Positions 31,004-43,100 of a DNA stretch of 64,000 bases are shown here, piece by piece. Source of the stretch: Skeletonema tropicum. Its lineage: Eukaryota > Bacillariophyta > Thalassiosirophyceae > Thalassiosirales > Thalassiosiraceae. The notes below the pieces were generated by a model. The model made no database searches and was not told the DNA's origin. It saw nothing but the letters and a program-made list of their open reading frames with translations. The first letter of the stretch is position 1. Each line of letters starts with the position of its first letter. A program made the position numbers and the translations under genes. The stretch covers positions 496,001-560,000 of the forward strand of contig CM074139.1 of the NCBI GenBank assembly GCA_037178625.1, in the 5' to 3' direction.

Positions 31004-32187
31004 ACGGATAGAGTAAGATCTAATTTTATGGTTTGATAGAATGAAAGCAATGCTATCACTACGATGTGAACGTACACATTATATTATACTTCATTTGTGT
31101 CGACGTCACAGTTTACAAGTAGGTAGGGATTAGAAATCAGTATTCTTTACCTTTGCATCTCTTTGCCTTTGCCTGATTAGTAGTCGATAGGTGCAAGATC
31201 TACAGTTGTCACATCTTCATATTCATCCGCTTATCATTATCTATGCTAATGCAAACTTATTCTGCATCTAATTATAGATAGATAGATAGATTATTTTAGT
31301 CACTACTCTCTAGACACCAGTGTCAGTAGAGAAAGAAGAATTTAAACCTGGAGGGGCTCGGGCTGGTCCCGAAGACGCCTGTGCAGCCTGCTGGGAACTA
31401 ACTGGTCGACGGATGTGGAAAGCGAACGCCTTGGTGCAGGCAAGGCCAAACTGTTGAAGGAAATGGATCTGAGGGGTGGGTGCTGTGTAGGAGTGGCCAT
31501 AGAATCGCTGGTGGGCTGGTTTGGAAGCAGACCATGAGGAATTTGCAAGGGGAAGGATGCCATGAGGAGCTGAGCTTTGGAGTGAGTCGCGGTACATCTT
31601 CGCTGCATGAGGCTTGCTGGCTGAAAAGGAGAGTGGTTGGATGGGGTCGTCGCCGAATAGGAATCTGCGCAACATTGGACCTAAGCCGCCATACGGGCAT
31701 ATTGCCCACATTTGGAGGTGTTTGGCATCGGAATGGAGGGTGCGAAGAACGTCTTCTCTGGTACAACGAGCTTGAGCTTGGGTAAGTAAGTAGGCTATGT
31801 GCGAGGGTGATACAATAACAAGAATAAGTAGACGGTTGCAGTCGAGAGCGAGTTTACCGTGACTACTGAGGCATAACTATCCTTATTTAACTTTTCGTTG
31901 CGGTGAACATACAATGTTTGAATTTGTCAGAAAGACAAATACCAGTCCCCAGTCGCTTTACAAAAGAGTCATTGGACACGTCATATCATAAGCCGTGCAT
32001 GAATGCCTAGTGAGGTTTTCTCTCATTCACGAAGTCACGACCAGAAAATATATGATATGTAGCCCCACATTAGCACAGCCTTCTTCCAACTTCTTTCACA
32101 GGCTACCTACTGCTACTTATGTTGTCTCACAGTTGTCATAAAATTCCAAGGCAATAGAGAGACACATCAATCCAATAATACACAACC
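31004..32187. other. Intergenic region with tetranucleotide repeat and a gene fragment
   Basis: A (GATA)n run occupies about 31274-31292. From about 31925 the sequence resembles 46068-46303 upstream of the paralogous membrane gene, so the tandem duplication included the promoter. A possible minus-strand coding fragment is listed separately. Confidence 0.5.
31310..31780 (-). pseudogene. Possible retroelement or hypothetical coding fragment
   Basis: The frame is open for about 155 codons on the minus strand and ends at 31310. The part ARCTREDVLRTLHSDAKHL followed by MWAICPYGGLGPMLRRFLFG has natural protein composition. The upstream side at 31780 lacks an ATG and may start at a splice acceptor or be truncated. 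The family is not recognised. Antisense frames over the same bases are poorer in composition. Confidence 0.3.
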
Positions 32188-32361
32188 ATGGCGGTGCATC
32201 ATCCCTTCTTCGTCGTAGTAATGACCATCTTTAGCCTTCTTTTGGAGGCTGGAGGTGCTGTGGAAGCCATACCGTCTTCAGCGTCACATCACGGTAGACA
32301 AGCGCAGTGGGTCCCAATCACAAGCTCTGAACAATGTGGTTCTAGTCAATGCTTCTACTCC

Positions 32362-32378
32362 AGTGACTCTGGCAATTA
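32362..32378. repeat. Target-site duplication of element B, left
   Basis: agtgactctggcaatta, 17 bp, repeated exactly at 43654-43670. Confidence 0.95.
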
Positions 32379-32604
32379 CTTTTTCGAATTCGAATCATCA
32401 CCAATCACAGCCTACAAGATAGACAAAAATGGCAAGAATGTACTAATTCCTACGTAGGTCTCTACAGGGCTCCAAAAGACCAACGGTCCGAGGAGGAAGC
32501 AGACTAACTAGGAGAGATCGAGTGACAGCACTTGTTAAGATAACTAACTGAAGTAGGTAAACAACCTATAATAATAGAACTTGAGCCCAAAAAACCCCAA
32601 CAAA

Positions 32605-34188
32605 ATGGACCGAAAGCAACCCAATCAACCGAACAAAAACTCTGAAAACGGTCGTCGCCAAAACCACCCATCGGGAAAAGGACGGTATGGTGGTAGAGGT
32701 GGACGAGGAGGAAGAGGAGGAGGACGAGGGGGTGGACGCTCCAGCGGGAAGGAGAGGCGTGGAACCAGTAAAGCACGACGTGAAGAAACTGGAAATCTCG
32801 TTACCCCCAAGGCGGAGGCAAAACCGAAAAGTTGGAATGAAGTGGTGAAGACTGGAACCAAAAGGTTGACAATCACTCCTATTCTAATGAAGTTTGAAAA
32901 GTCGGAAGACGTCAAAAATGTGATCGAGGAGGCGGGCACGGAAGCACCAGTATGGACAGTCCCTTCCCCGAAGAAGAAAGGATGTCAAGTGCAAAAGCAA
33001 ACCGAAAAAGAAGGGAGTAAACCGGATGGCAACAAGAATAGGTATGAAGTGTTGAGTGAGGAAGAGGATGAGGAAGAAAAAGTCGAAGTCGAAGTAGTGA
33101 AAACAAAGGAGGGTAAGAAGGAAAGAAAAGGGAAAGAACAACAATCGAATCATCAACAAAGCGGACAGAAGGAGATTTCTAAGAGAAAGAAAAACCCCAA
33201 GAAAAAGGTGAACACACCGAAGCAGGATGATACGATGACTGAAGAAAAATCGATTAAGTGGAAGGATAATACAACAAAACCACGAAATCAACAGAAGGGT
33301 GATAGTGGACCAGTAGAAGAGGCGCAACAGCAAGACACTGGAATCAAGCTTGACCAGAAAAATTTTTCTGGTCACGACGTGAAGATGTGTCGAGTCTTCC
33401 AGATGGTAAGGGACTTAGCCGACCAGGGGAAGATGACGAAAAAGTGCGTGGAAAAACTGAACAAAACCGATCAGAATCATGTCTTAGTGAGTATGGCAAC
33501 CACTAGCATATTGGAGAGGACAGATGCATTTCACCCGGATGACGTAAAAGATTCAGAGACAGTGTTCCAATACCTAAGTACTTTATCCACGAAAAGTTTG
33601 CTCAAGATTATCAATGATAGAGATGGGTTCGATGAAACAAAGGCTCATGCCGACGAGATCGAACAGCAAAAGAAAAATGATACGATTGGACAAACTACTG
33701 AGCTACTTTGCAAAGAATCCGTGAATGACCTCATCAATCGAGAGAGTATTGACGGGGAGGAACTGGACGAAGTCATAAAAGAATGGGTGCAGAGATTCTA
33801 TCCCGGATGTGGGAAGCGATTCCATGTCAGATGCATCAGCGTATCGAGTCGAGCAAGATGCGAGGAATGTGTAGAAGCCAACCCTTATTCGTCTGACGAG
33901 GAATCAGAAACGGACTCTAGCTCAAATTCAGACTCTGATGAGAGTTATACGGAGGAGAATGGGATGATACAACAAAGCCCTCGTGGACGGAGACGAGGCC
34001 AATCAATATCGAGCAGAAGACACGAACCCGAACGAGTCTCCTGCTTATCGCCGGATAAAGGAACCGAAGGAGGCCCTCACAATTCGGCGAAACCACCACC
34101 AGAAAGTCTAAGAAATGGAACCACCGCACCTATCAATTCACGCACTGATCGATCAAAGTTAGAAGATCCAAACAAACGAGATGAGTAG
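32605..34188 (+). CDS. Element B ORF1: RGG-rich, basic, with a PHD-like half finger
   Basis: The chosen start is ATG at 32605; the upstream TTG at 32581 is in frame but unlikely. The protein is 527 residues. The N-terminus has an RGG/GRGG cluster (GRGGRGGRGGGRGGGRSSG) typical of RNA binding, followed by a very Lys/Glu-rich region with many QQ and KK tracts. Near 33806-33870 CGKRFHVRC...RCEEC looks like the second half of a PHD or similar zinc finger. PHD fingers are known in ORF1 of CR1-like LINEs. The Ser/Glu-rich C-terminus ends at TAG 34188, overlapping ORF2 by eight bases (ATGAGTAG). Confidence 0.85.
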   Translation: MDRKQPNQPNKNSENGRRQNHPSGKGRYGGRGGRGGRGGGRGGGRSSGKERRGTSKARREETGNLVTPKAEAKPKSWNEVVKTGTKRLTITPILMKFEKSEDVKNVIEEAGTEAPVWTVPSPKKKGCQVQKQTEKEGSKPDGNKNRYEVLSEEEDEEEKVEVEVVKTKEGKKERKGKEQQSNHQQSGQKEISKRKKNPKKKVNTPKQDDTMTEEKSIKWKDNTTKPRNQQKGDSGPVEEAQQQDTGIKLDQKNFSGHDVKMCRVFQMVRDLADQGKMTKKCVEKLNKTDQNHVLVSMATTSILERTDAFHPDDVKDSETVFQYLSTLSTKSLLKIINDRDGFDETKAHADEIEQQKKNDTIGQTTELLCKESVNDLINRESIDGEELDEVIKEWVQRFYPGCGKRFHVRCISVSSRARCEECVEANPYSSDEESETDSSSNSDSDESYTEENGMIQQSPRGRRRGQSISSRRHEPERVSCLSPDKGTEGGPHNSAKPPPESLRNGTTAPINSRTDRSKLEDPNKRDE

Positions 34189-36909
34189 AGGAACTCAAGA
34201 CGTAATACGACCAGTGCAAAATTTAGAAGCGAGTGGAGACACAATACAACTTAGACAAAATGAAGATGGAGTAGTAAGATTCGGGTTTCAAAATATTAAC
34301 TCCATCAAAGTCCTGAGGACCAATACTCTACCAAACGAGATAGAGGTAGTCCATGACCTTGGGATTGATATATGCGGATACGTAGAAACGAACCGCCCAT
34401 GGACATCGAATAATAAAGGAATTTTTGATATGAATATGAGACGAATGTTTCAGAATATGGCTAACACTCAGTATGCGTCATTGCCACCAATAGACCATCG
34501 AATCAAATATCAGCCAGGAGGAGTCCTACAAACTATTACAGGCCACGTGACGGGACGAGTTCGGCATCAAGGGTCTGACAAGTATGGAAGATTTGCGTGG
34601 CATATTCTCCAAGGAAGCCGGGATGAAGGGATAGTTGTCACAACGGCGTATAGAGTATGTCAATCCTCAAATGCAGGGCCAAACACAGCATACACTCATC
34701 AACAGTCTGCAATGATGAAAGATGGAGTAGTTAACCCTCGGCCGAGGAAGCAAATCCTCAACGACCTCACCAAGCTGATTGAAGAGAAAAGATCGAAGGG
34801 ATATAGACCAATAGTAATGATGGATGCAAATGGAAGTACATTCTCGGATAAGGAGTTTAGAGAGTTTCAACAAAATGCAGTTCTGGAGGACCCATTCTAT
34901 AGGAAGTTCGAGGAAATGCCACGGACTTACAATAGAGGAACGAAAAGACTTGATTACATCCTCATGGATGCAGGCCTTCAGCATGCGATACGACATATTG
35001 GGTACCTAGGGTCTCACGAGGCTGTGCACTCCGATCATTCAATGGCGTGGGTTGACTTTGATGAGAAATTGTTGTTCAGAGGCCTTATAAATCGCCCCCC
35101 AAATGCAATCAATAGGCAATTCACCCTACATCAAGAAGATAAGGTGGAGAAGTTCATGGACGAGCTAAGAAAAGGGATGGAGGACAAGAACATTCAACTT
35201 AAAGTCCCCATCCTAGTTGCGAAGTTCCATGAGGAAGGATGTACGACGGAGGCGAAGCGTGCATATAACGCATTGGATAAGGAATATACTGATATCATCA
35301 GGGCAACTCTGAAAAAGACATCACGTCGCCGATATGGGTACTTTCGCAGTCCGGAACTGACGTTGGCAGGGCAGAAAGTACTGCTGTATAAGGCAATGTT
35401 GGACTGCCAGCGTAGGCGAGCACCCCCAAGTATAGGACTGACCAAACTTGCAGCAAGACTTGGATATGATCTGACGAGTAATTACGAGCAGATGAAAGTT
35501 AAAGATTTGAAAGTAAAGGTCAGGGAAGCACGTAAAGTGCTATGGGAAATCCAGAAGGATTGTGCAGAAAAGAGGATTGGATGGCTCGAAATTCAAGCTC
35601 AATCATCAGCAAGAAAAGATGGCGGAGACTGGGAAGCTAAAATGAACGCAATGATACGAACGACAAGAGCAGCATCAACGAATCGGAAGCTTAGTATCCT
35701 CACAAAAGGGCAACGTGTTGGACTTGATCGCATAGACGTCCCGAGCCATGAGTGGATGTACTCTGAAGATATGGAAGAATTGTACCATTATGATAAAGGA
35801 GTATTTGAAACGCATGCAGTCATACAACAAACGTCTCAAGGAAAACCAATCATGGAAAAAGAATTCTATGCCCACCATTCATTGAAGGTACCGGATAAGA
35901 ATGCATATCCCGTCAAAGTAATTGTCCGAGAAAATGGGTCACTGAAGATAGATGAGATAATTGACAAATCACCGTTCCAATGGGAGGCAATTATATCCCA
36001 AACGGCTATCGAAGGTAGAATACTACAGCGGAACAAACGGCATTTGCAACAGGTAGCAATGGAAGGGGGGCCATCGACTCAACCCCCAGTACAGCAATTG
36101 ATAAGGGCTGAGGGAACGGAGGAGGTGAAGCAAATACTCGAAGGAAATTATCGAGTGTTAGACCCAACCACGAACGAAGAAATGGAGATTAGTGATACTC
36201 TAGCAGCGTGGATGAGTCAACTCAAACAAACAGAAAAAGAAGTAGCAATGGAGGAAACCGTGGGCTCAATAACTTCTGCTCAACTGCAAGAGGCATTCCG
36301 AAACGCCAAAGAAAAGACTGCTTCTAACGGAGACCTACATTATACGGTGTGGAAAGCTATGGTAGCTGACAATGAGTTTGCAGATTGGTTGTCGATAATG
36401 ATTAGCCTGCCGTTTATATATGGTTTCGCCCCTGAACGATGGAAGAGTATGACGGATGTAATGCTGGAAAAGAAAAAAGGTAACCGGCAGATAAACCAAC
36501 TCCGAATCATAGGGTTATTAGAGGCTGATTTCAACACGGCACTGAAATTTTTTGCAAGAGAGTTTTCAAAAAAGATGGAGTCTACCGGGGAGCTGTCAGA
36601 TGAACAGTGGGGATCTCGGAAAGATAGAAACTCAATTGATGCAGCTATGATCAAATTGTTGACATTCGAAGCGGCACGAGCAAAGAAATCAACAATAGGC
36701 ATGCTGTATTATGACTGTATAGCGTGCTATGATCGAATGCAGCCGTCATTGTCGAACATAGAAATGGCGAAAAGGAACTTCAGTGACGGGATCCTGAGAG
36801 CAAGAGCGGAAGCACTACGCGGAATGAAACGCAATGTGAGAACTGGGCTCGGGGTATCGAATGATATATACTCAGAAGAACCAGGGGATTATCAGATTTC
36901 AGGAGAGAT

Positions 36910-36916
36910 CCAAGGA
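36910..36916. repeat. 7-bp target duplication of the TIR element, left
   Basis: ccaagga, repeated at 40151-40157. Taking away the element and one copy leaves the element B frame open. Confidence 0.85.
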
Positions 36917-37150
36917 TAGGGGGGAGCAAGCCCAGAATGATGAATTTTCAAATAGGTTTTATACCAAATACTATTGCATACATGAATTCATATATATCCA
37001 ATGTAGATATATCCAAAGTTTCGTGCTATTTGTTCCATTTCTTCATACCCATTTTGGCACTACATAGGAGCACATTTTTGGCCATTGAGTCATGAATTGA
37101 AAGTGATGGATGGCGCCAAATTTCGCTCCCGCAATTTATTCTATGTAGGA

Positions 37151-37358
37151 ATTGGTACTCAAGGTTGCGCACTCCATCTCCACCTCCTCTTTTAATCTCA
37201 TTTAGGCTCTGCAAGCTACGTGTATCGAACTACTGCATTAATTATCACTTAGTAGAACTTGAGTTACACACTTCTTTCTACTACGAATACATTACTCCCC
37301 CCCTACTTTAACATTGGTACTCAAGGTTGCGCACGCTCCATCTCCACCTCCTCTTTAG
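37151..37358. repeat. Short direct repeat near the left end of the TIR element
   Basis: About 45 bases (tggtactcaaggttgcgcac followed by tccatctccacctcctctt) occur at 37153-37196 and 37316-37358. The second copy is the 3' end of the element's gene. The first therefore looks like a partial duplication of that gene end. Sequence between them is non-coding. Confidence 0.75.
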
Positions 37359-39988
37359 CTAATCTCCATCCGCCTTGCTTAGCCTTGATCCAAAAGCTTG
37401 GCAGCAGCTTAACTTCTTGCAAACGAGGTTCGTCATCATCTACAACATCTTCATCGTATAGCATTTCGAAAGTTTTCTTTCTTCTCTTTATCCCAACCAC
37501 CTTCCCACTATGCCACATTAGCTGCTCACCACGCGTCAAACAGATTTCAATGCGACGATCAATCAAGCTTTCATCCAATGCAGGGTGGAGTCTAGGTTGC
37601 ATTTCACCGTATCTGTCTCCAACTCCGTCCAACTCCCGCTCGTCACGCATTTCGGTTGCCTTGTCCCTAATTTCTTGCTCTTTTTCTTCTGACATGACGT
37701 TAAGTTTAGCAACATCGGCAGACAATGTTCCAAGCACTGGCAAAGCCTTCCGCTCAAGTCTTTTGACAGGAGGCTTTTCTGGAATTGGCCTTTTGTCCTC
37801 TTCCGGTATAATTTTGTTCTTTAACCAGTCGGCAAGGATATCTACCGAATACTCCTTACCATCTTTACTCCATGGATGATGTAAGTCTTCCCAGCCAAGT
37901 CCAAGTACTCTGATACGGATCTGTTCTTTGATCTCATCTAACTTTGCCGTCTTACTTTTTAGTTGGCCAAGCATCTCATCTACAGCTGCCGCACTTCTCA
38001 GCCGCCTTTCAGAATAGTACATATCATGGTAGTACAGACAATCAATGAGAAGCTGGGTGGCCTTCTCGTATCCTGCCTTTTTCATCAGCTCTAATCTTTG
38101 CGCCCTCTTTTCTTGCTGATTGCGGAGAGCTACTTGCTCCTTCTTTCGCACCTGCTTTGTTTTAGATAGTGCAAATTCAATCACTGTCGTGAGTAATTGA
38201 GGAGGAAGGTCAATCACAGTACCGTTTTGAGGTTGAGTTTCATCTGCATCTTCTTTCTTCTTCTTTTGAAGCTCTGTCTCGACTCGATAGAAATCACCAT
38301 TGATGCGCGCCTGGCCAACCGCAGAAGCATTCATACCTACAAGTGTCACGAAGGCCTCCATCTGTTGGGTGAGTGCCCCAAATGGCCGCTCTGCCACATC
38401 ATTAACTGCAAATTTGCCTAAGCCAGCTTGATGCATTCGTCCAACCAAGTATTCATCTCATCAAGGAAAGATACAATGGCATCACGCTGTGCCACTGATG
38501 TTCCGTCTTCGGGAAGAATGCACGCAGACATTAAAATTGGTTTGTACTCAGCTGGCATCCCCTCACATGACTCTTCTACACAACTCAAAATCAGATTGAG
38601 GTATTCTGTTTGATGGCGCTTTGTTTCATCACAATTGAGCTGACCCCACCGCTCCGCCTTGGCAGCACGGTACGCCGACATTAGCTGGCAAACAATGGCG
38701 AGAACTGTTCTCATTCGACGGATGAACCAAATGCTTGGCAGTTCTTCAACGGTAGATTCAGGTTGCATTATTTTAAGGAATGCCAGCAGTATCTTGCTAA
38801 ACGCTGTTGGAGAGCCTCCGGCAACCTATTGTGTAATAATAATAATGCAGCAGTGTTTTGATTAGTTGAATCAAGTACATAATAATAATAAACATTTTGA
38901 ACAACACATACCAAATACTCCATGATGAGTTGGACAATCTTTTCCGACCATCTCTTAAATCCTGTTCCCTTCATAGATTCTTTCTTGATAACTATTCGTC
39001 CTGCTGCAAGTTGTTCCTGCAACATTGCCTCCATCCTCGCCAACTTTGCTTCCATATCCTGAAGTGAATTCTCCACTTCTTTCCGCGCTGCTATTTCCTT
39101 TGCTTCCCTCGCCTCTGCTTCCTTGACAGCCTTCTGTGATGCCCTCAATTTCTCCTTCAGTTCACGTATCATCTCATCTTTTGCCGCTATCAACTCATCT
39201 TTTGCTGCTAACTGTTTGTTTGACTTGTTTGCAACTGCTAATTTATTGTTATTGATTTGCTTCCTCTCCTTTGTTGCGATAGTCTTCTCTTTTGAAGCCT
39301 CCTTCTTCATCTCTTTTGCGTCAGTAGCTGCTTTTGCTGCGGCGGCCATTTTGACATTAGCTGTAGTCGTCACCTCTGCTGCACGCTTCATCTTCTTTTC
39401 AGCCCTCTCGTGCACTTTCTCTGCCCCCTTCTCAATGGCGTTCACTTTCATTGCAGTCTCACGTTCAACCGATTGAATTTCTCTTGCGGTAGTCTCGACT
39501 TTCCTTTTCAGTTGTTGGTTATCAGCAGACAATACTTCTATTTGCTTATCTCGCCTTTGCGTTGCCCTCTTCAGATTGAATATTCTTGGATCTGCCGTAT
39601 TATTATCTGACGTCGGCGCCTGTGTTGGCTGTGATGGGTTCCGAGGGACGTTCGGGGCATGCGGTGCGTTGGATTTCTTCTGCTTGCCACCCTTTGGCTT
39701 GCGGCTAATACCGCTCTTCGTCCTTCTCCTCTTTTGCTTTGGCACTGCCTCGGCACCGGCCGCCATCGTGGTATCATCATTACTCTCTTCCATCATTGCT
39801 TTTGCTGCATCGTCAGCTCTTTGCTGCATCGGAGAGCTCTCCGATGCGTTGAGTCTTTTGTAGATCGGAGTTTTGTCGACAAAATTGGCTGGTTTGGCAA
39901 CAAAAGCTCCACAGGGTGAGCACTTGAGCCCACCAAACTCTTGGGGCGCATAGACCATACCCCCGTCTATGCGCCCCAACAGTTTCAA
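37321..39988 (-). pseudogene. Probable internally deleted transposase gene of the TIR element
   Basis: Exon 1 is 39988-38912. An 86-bp intron (GTATGT...AATAG, 38911-38826) joins it in frame to 38825-38418. A second frame (38448-37321) overlaps by 31 bases with a frame change. Exon 1 has a Cys-containing head (GGLKCSPCGAF), a basic patch, then about 200 residues of Ala/Lys/Glu coiled coil. After the intron, RRMRTVLAIVCQLMSAYRAA and NCDETKRHQTEYLNL resemble the region around the first catalytic Asp of some protist transposases. The second frame starts at FAVNDVAERPFGALT, which looks like a region after a catalytic core. It ends in a Tudor-like module (GEQLMWHSGKVVGIKRRKK to LLPSFWIKAKQGGWR). 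A missing core at the frame change would make the element non-autonomous. All transposase assignments are inference. Confidence 0.5.
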
Positions 39989-40150
39989 AGTATGAAAACA
40001 AATAATAACAGAGAATAAGCTGCCAAAGGGTCCTATTTCTTACTCCGATCAGGCGATGGCCAATTTTGGCCATGGTCAAAAAATTTTGAGAAAATTCTTG
40101 GCGCGCACCACTCGTGACTCCCCAAAAAACACAGGGCTTGCTCCCCCCTA

Positions 40151-40157
40151 CCAAGGA
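40151..40157. repeat. 7-bp target duplication of the TIR element, right
   Basis: ccaagga, same as 36910-36916. Confidence 0.85.
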
Positions 40158-43100
40158 AAAGCAGACAATCCGGCGCTGTTCACGGCATGTAGTAGTGGGA
40201 TCCTGAAAACGCACGCAGAATTGGCACCGGGACTGGAATTACATGGTTGTTTCGGGGAACGGATGATGAAGCGTCATAACGTAAGCTACGTTGATGATAA
40301 TGACGGAAATGTCTCTGCAGATTACGGCAGTGAACGACCGCTGGATGAACTGATCGAAAGGATGAAATTGAGCTCTACGATGTGGAATGAGGTCGTACGA
40401 TATTCAGGCCAATCACTTGCCTACCACAAATGTGCGTGGCAGGCATTAGCGTGGCAAGTGGTACGAGGGGAACTAAAACCAATCATGGCAATAGATGAAA
40501 CAATCCTCCTGGAGGATCATAAAGGTGCCAAGTCAGTGATACAGTTTAAGTCACCAAATCAACCGAATAAAGGGTTGGGATACCACTTGTGCCCCGATGG
40601 GAACCAGAAGCAAGAGTACGAGGTCATCATGGAGAAATTGAGGAGAATTTCCAAGTCTACGTCTTTGGGATTCCTGACAGCAAGTGAGACGAAGCAACTA
40701 CTCTACCAACGATTGATGCCAACATTGGATTACGTCCTTCACTTGACGTCCTTCAGTAAGAAACAATGCAAAAAGATGGATACAATCGTACGGCACAACT
40801 TCCTCCCATATATGCACTTTAATAGGAACTCACCAGACGCAGTGCTCCGAGGTCCTATGGAGCAAGGAGGGATGGAAATCCCAGACATGTATTCGAGGCA
40901 AACTGAATTGCAGTCAGAGTATGTTGTCAAGCAGCTTAGAAATGGGAAGACATTGGCGGAGGATTTTCTCTTCACATTGGATGAATTGCAACTGCAGTCA
41001 GGCCTGATAACACCATTGTTTGAGTACAAAGAAAGGCTGACATATATGGACAATGGACTACTAGTGAGCTTGAAAAATCGATTAGCTGAGATAGATGCTA
41101 CGATATGGATGGAAGATGCCACAATCCCAGCACTGCAGAGGGAAGGCGATCAATCAATTATGGAAGCATTTATTCGACGGAAAATAAAGCCATCGATATT
41201 GAGAAAGCTCAATGCAGTCCGTATCTATATGCGAGTGATCACATTAGCAGACCTAGTGGTTGAGAATGGAGAATATATTGGAAATACAACGCTGGGGGGC
41301 AATTTTGTAGCAGGATCTGATTGGAGATGGCCGCAAACTCCATGCCCTCCGAAGAAGTGGTTCTCCTTGTTTCGTAGGTGTATACGAGAAACATTCTGCA
41401 ATAGATTGGATAGTCGCCACCACCACACCAATTCAATGGAACTTGACATACCACTTGGAAAGTGGTTTCCGGTGAAACGGAACACATGGTATGACTGCTA
41501 CCGAGGTAAGGGGGTGATCTACAAACGAGGAGAGACAGCCACTGGTGAAAGCTTTATTCAGAAGCTAACAGAACAACCAGTGCAAAGTGGGTTCTACAAA
41601 TATGAATGTGACGTCAACGCTATACCGCTAGAGTGTTATCCGATGAAAATGGCAGAGGTAGATGAGGGTGTATGGACTCGCCGTCCGTATCAGATGGCAC
41701 AACAGCAACAGCAGGAAGCTAAGCCTCCGGGATACGTGACCGAAAATACACACCTACCAGGCACGGAAATGAAGCCAAAGAAGACAGGTAGTGATGGTTC
41801 TGTCCTTCGAGTGCACAATGTGGCAGCGGCAGCATGGATTATCCCAACTAATCAAAACGAGTATGTCAAGGCATGTTTTTTGATGACAAACGTCAGCTCA
41901 GTAAACTCGTACCGAGCTGAATTGGAAGGGTTGTATCGAGCGCTGTATCACATACAATATCTTGGCATAGAATTGGGGCCAGACGACGATATTACTCAAT
42001 GGTTTGATAATGAGTCAGGTGCTTTTACGAGTAATCGGCCAATGAAGACAGGACGGGACACAATACAACCTGAAGGAGATCTTTTGATGGCAATACAGCA
42101 TCTACGGCAGAAGTTACCATTTGGAGTAATTAGTCAGCACGTCCGGGGACACCAAGATACGGCCAAAAAGAAGACGGAACCGGACGAAAGTGACTGCGAT
42201 TCATTAGAAACCACGGAAAGCGCATTGGGAAAAGAGAAAGACTTGGATGGATTGGATGACAACGCTATGATCAACATTGCGTGCGACGAATTAGCGGGAG
42301 AAACAACGGCAGCAGCCATTGAGAATCCCATCCAATTACCACCTGAGCAAGAAATATTACAGATGCCGTATGAGGGATCAAAAGCAGTTTTACGAATAGG
42401 GAATAAGTGGATCACAGCTGGGATGCGAAGCCACGTCAACAAAGCGCGTCGTGAACCAATCCTCCGGAAATATATCAAGCGAAGACACGGATGGACGGAC
42501 GAGCAATATGACAATGTGTATTGGATGACGATAGGGGAAGTGAGACGGAAAAGTACCCTTAGCCAGCAGCGATTTACCTGCAAACTAATGCATGGCCTCC
42601 TCCCAGTGAATCACGTGAAGCAACATGAAACGCAAGTATCGCAGTGTCCGAACTGTCGGCAGTGTGATGACGAAACAATAGCACACGTGTTTCAATGTTC
42701 CCACCCGGATATGGCTGCGAAACGTGCTGCAATTATAGCAGCACTCCGGAAGAAAGGACTCCGGAAAATATCACGAAAAATACTACTCAGAGTGGCAAAC
42801 TTGGTAGAACAATATGCAAACGGGGGCGAGATTCGAACCACATCAGAAGACCCGAGGATCCAGGAAGCACTGGAAGCACAACGTGACCTCGGGTGGGATG
42901 ACTTCTTCAGAGGATATCTGGTAAAAGAATGGTATCAAGCATTGGAGAGTACTCATCATGGGGACGCCCACCAGCAGTTTTATCAACTCCAAAAATTGAT
43001 CTGGTATGAAGTTGCACTACCGCAGTGGCATGAGCGAAACAGACTAGCTCATGGAACTCAGTCATTTGACAAGCAAATAGAGAGTGCACATTTAGCAGAG

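Larger units (their letters stand above)
36917..40150 (-). mobile_element. 3.2-kb TIR DNA transposon, superfamily not assigned
   Basis: The ends are perfect 17-bp inverted repeats (taggggggagcaagccc at 36917-36933, its reverse complement at 40134-40150), flanked by a 7-bp duplication. The element is 3234 bp and contains one gene system on the minus strand (39988-37321). Seven-base duplications do not fit hAT (8), Mutator (about 9), piggyBac/Kolobok (TTAA) or mariner (TA); Dada elements (6-7) are one possible comparison. The insertion is intact at both ends and interrupts an otherwise open ORF, so it is recent. Confidence 0.9.

Noticed and set aside
30677..32459. Shared 22-base motif as a trans-spliced leader
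   Set aside because: It is in opposite orientation relative to the two elements and is not followed by a donor-like or Sm-like structure; spliced leaders are not known in diatoms.
40056..40157. ATG at 40056 as the start of the downstream RT/RNase H protein
   Set aside because: These bases belong to the TIR element and its target duplication; the natural frame comes from 36916 upstream of the insertion.
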